Source: Pseudomonadota bacterium (GTDB taxonomy: Bacteria; SAR324; XYD2-FULL-50-16; JAHJRI01). Taken from it: a stretch of DNA of 8,271 nt. The notes beneath the pieces are model-generated. The model ran no database searches and was not told where the DNA came from. It saw only the letters and a list, made by a program, of their open reading frames with translations. Positions 6,990 to 8,271 of the stretch are shown piece after piece. Within the stretch, counting starts at the first letter, position 1, and the number at the start of each line of letters is the position of its first letter. The position numbers and the translations under genes are program-made. Location: the NCBI GenBank assembly GCA_022360105.1, contig JAKSDL010000215.1, positions 1-8,271 of the forward strand, in the 5' to 3' direction.

Positions 6990-7111
6990 CTAAAGAGACT
7001 CCCATTTGAAGTCAAGAGAAGCTCCACCCTTTAAAAACTTTTTCCTCAAGCTCAAGAGCAGGCTGATATTATTCCGGCTTCATCTCGCTGATAAGATAAA
7101 AGCAATTGTCC

Positions 7112-7141
7112 TTGTGCTAAGTCTTCACAACGTTTTATAAT
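7112..7141 (+). promoter_or_regulatory. Sigma70-like promoter for the cyclase-family hydrolase
   Basis: TATAAT at 7136-7141 is a perfect -10 box. TTGTGC at 7112-7117 is a weak -35 (first three bases match) with an 18-bp spacer. Transcription would begin near 7148, giving a leader of about 112 nt before ATG 7260. The weak -35 would suit activation by the divergent AraC-type protein. Confidence 0.5.
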
Positions 7142-7155
7142 TCAGCTGGTTGGCT

Positions 7156-7195
7156 TTCAAAACTGAAAAAGTTATCCACTTCAGGATATTTTGAA
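7156..7195 (+). promoter_or_regulatory. Stem-loop in the 5' leader of the hydrolase mRNA
   Basis: TTCAAAA (7156-7162) pairs with TTTTGAA (7189-7195). Directly inside, CTGAA (7163-7167) pairs with TTCAG (7180-7184), leaving a 12-nt loop and a 4-nt GATA bulge on one side. GTTGG (7149-7153) could further pair with CCAAC (7216-7220). It starts about 8 nt after the predicted transcription start. I recognise no riboswitch class, so this may be a simple leader hairpin. Confidence 0.35.
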
Positions 7196-7259
7196 TTGGC
7201 TTTTGTCCGTTACAACCAACATCTGCTGCCATAACTATCACATTAAGCAAGGAGCTGAC

Positions 7260-8039
7260 ATGACCACTCGATACATCGACTTGAGCATAGACATCGAACC
7301 GGACCTTCCCAGTGACCCTCCGGAGATGATCCCACAGATCGCCTATATAGATCACACCATGGGTGCTGACCAGATGTTGCAGTTCTTCCCCGGTGTTGAA
7401 AAAGAACAACTTCCGGATGGGAAAGGATGGGCATTGGAATTGGTGTCACTCACGACACATTCCGGTACTCACCTGGATGCCCCTTATCACTATCATCCAA
7501 AAATGGATAAGGGAAAGCGAGCTTTAACAATCGATGAAATTCCCCTGGATTGGTGTTTTGGTGATGGTGTCGTGCTAAACTTCACCCAAAAAGCTGATGG
7601 AGAAGCAATTACAGCTGAAGATGTTGAAAATGAACTTAAACGCATTGGCTACCAGTTGAAACCAAAAGATATTGTTTTGATTCATGTTGGTGCCGACGAG
7701 TTCTGGGGGAAACCGGAATATCTTTTCAAAGGTGCAGGGATGACCAGGGAATCCACACTGTATTTATTGGACCAGGGAATCAAAGTTGTAGGCATTGACG
7801 CCTGGTCTTGGGATCGCCCTTTGCCGTATCTCGCGGAAGAATTCAAACAAAATGGTGATCCGAGTATCATCTGGGAAGCTCACTTCGCAGGAATAGAAAA
7901 AGGTTACTGCCACATGGAAAAAATGACCAACCTGGATAAAATTCCAAAACCCTACGGTTTTAAAGTGGCATGCTTCCCGGTTAAGATTAAGGCAGCTTCC
8001 GCCGGTTGGACCCGTCCGGTTGCCATCATCGAAGAATAG
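7260..8039 (+). CDS. Cyclase-family metal-dependent hydrolase (kynurenine formamidase-like fold)
   Basis: This 259-residue protein carries the cyclase-family signature HSGTHLDAPYH at residues 67-77. His67, His71 and Asp73 are the expected metal ligands and His77 completes the motif. A second ligand pair, His208 (AHFAGIE) and Glu220, shows the 12-residue spacing known from kynurenine formamidase. 'GVVLNFTQ', IVLIHVGADEFWG and GIDAWSWDRP are core strands of the fold. Members hydrolyse small amides or cyclic amides (for example N-formylkynurenine or isatin). At about 260 residues it is longer than KynB (about 209) and nearer isatin hydrolases. The substrate is unknown, and no other tryptophan-pathway gene is visible. 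ATG 7260 is chosen for AAGGAG at 7249-7254. An upstream in-frame start at 7191 lies inside the leader hairpin and lacks a binding site. Confidence 0.85.
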   Translation: MTTRYIDLSIDIEPDLPSDPPEMIPQIAYIDHTMGADQMLQFFPGVEKEQLPDGKGWALELVSLTTHSGTHLDAPYHYHPKMDKGKRALTIDEIPLDWCFGDGVVLNFTQKADGEAITAEDVENELKRIGYQLKPKDIVLIHVGADEFWGKPEYLFKGAGMTRESTLYLLDQGIKVVGIDAWSWDRPLPYLAEEFKQNGDPSIIWEAHFAGIEKGYCHMEKMTNLDKIPKPYGFKVACFPVKIKAASAGWTRPVAIIEE

Positions 8040-8124
8040 GATAACACTGCTATGGAGAAATCGCCGATTCAACTATTGAAGCCGCAATGCCGCTGCTGCT
8101 ATCGTTCACATGAATGCTGCCATC

Positions 8125-8220
8125 CTGAAGACTGAAGACTGAAGACTGAAGACTGAAGACTGAAGACTGAAGACTGAAGACTGAAGACTGAAGACTGAAG
8201 ACTGAAGACTGAAGACTGAA
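8125..8220. repeat. Perfect 7-bp tandem repeat (CTGAAGA, 13.7 copies)
   Basis: Thirteen identical CTGAAGA units run from 8125 to 8215, followed by a partial CTGAA to 8220, with no mismatches. The array lies 85 bp after the hydrolase stop. Because 7 is not a multiple of 3, all + strand frames hit TGA every 21 nt, so it is non-coding in that direction. The - strand is open through the array in all frames. Such perfect short arrays are prone to slipped-strand length changes. No spacers are present, so it is not CRISPR. The flanks 8040-8124 and 8221-8271 show nothing else I can name. Confidence 0.95.
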
Positions 8221-8271
8221 AGTTCATAGTTAAAATAAATCCGTCAAGTATTTTGTCTCTGTTCCTTGAAA

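Larger units (their letters stand above)
6916..7259. other. 344-bp divergent intergenic region between the AraC-type regulator and the hydrolase
   Basis: No credible ORF was found on either strand. Contents from left to right: the regulator's ribosome binding site, a 17-bp palindrome (6973-6989), an AT-rich stretch containing CACCCTTTAAAAA (7025-7037, also found at 5836-5848), a TATAAT promoter for the hydrolase (7112-7141), a leader hairpin (7156-7195), and the hydrolase ribosome binding site AAGGAG (7249-7254). Confidence 0.7.

Noticed and set aside
7191..7259. Extended N-terminus of the hydrolase from an upstream in-frame start
   Set aside because: The extra 23 residues (Trp/Cys/His-rich) match nothing in the family, the start lies within the leader hairpin, and a good ribosome binding site serves the ATG at 7260.
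8052..8135. 27-codon cysteine-rich frame after the hydrolase, ending inside the repeat
   Set aside because: There is no ribosome binding site, the length is arbitrary because the stop comes from the repeat, and there is no recognisable family. The cysteines probably reflect TGC-rich DNA.
8125..8220. CRISPR array
   Set aside because: The units are directly contiguous 7-mers with no spacers.
8099..8227. 42-codon - strand frame reading through the tandem repeat (Ser-Ser-Val-Phe-Ser-Leu-Gln repeats)
   Set aside because: No ribosome binding site precedes the ATG. It is open only because the 7-mer has no stop on that strand, and it ends soon after the array.

Overview
The window reads as chromosomal accessory DNA from a Gram-negative-looking environmental bacterium with moderate base composition. 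Strong AGGAG-type ribosome binding sites precede most genes, and there is a sigma70-like TATAAT box. This argues against Bacteroidetes, which rarely use Shine-Dalgarno sites and have a different -7 box. The interspersed intergenic palindromes are of a kind common in uncultured Desulfobacterota and related lineages. That placement is a weak inference, and no marker gene here settles the taxonomy.

Layout. Positions 2-133 hold the last 43 codons of a membrane protein that looks like a TauE/SafE permease. A perfect 25-bp inverted repeat (138-200) follows, ending 21 bp before the next start codon. Positions 222-3038 are a two-gene unit on the + strand: a PLP-dependent enzyme of the sphingosine-1-phosphate lyase/group II decarboxylase type, then a GltS-like sodium:carboxylate symporter. 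A 206-bp gap separates this unit from a convergent EamA/DMT transporter (4162-3245, - strand). That transporter is divergent from a MocR/GabR-type regulator (4261-5655, + strand). Their 98-bp shared control region carries a perfect 10-bp dyad and an embedded 6-bp direct repeat, which looks like the regulator's operator.

Next is a 282-bp gap with a dispersed inverted repeat (5717-5790) and a candidate terminator (5880-5907) for an AraC-type regulator fused to a GyrI-like ligand-binding domain (6915-5938, - strand). A 344-bp divergent gap then holds a 17-bp palindrome, a TATAAT promoter and a leader hairpin ahead of a metal-dependent cyclase-family hydrolase (7260-8039, + strand). The right end carries a 96-bp perfect tandem array of the 7-mer CTGAAGA.

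How the parts fit. Three small modules stand side by side: an enzyme with an importer, a transporter with its PLP-sensing regulator, and a small-molecule-sensing activator beside a hydrolase. All handle small metabolites, probably amino-acid-like compounds. I see no defence, phage, CRISPR or biosynthetic system, and no structural RNA gene. The most testable points are the unexpected enzyme-symporter pairing, the MocR operator, and three independent repeat elements in the gaps.
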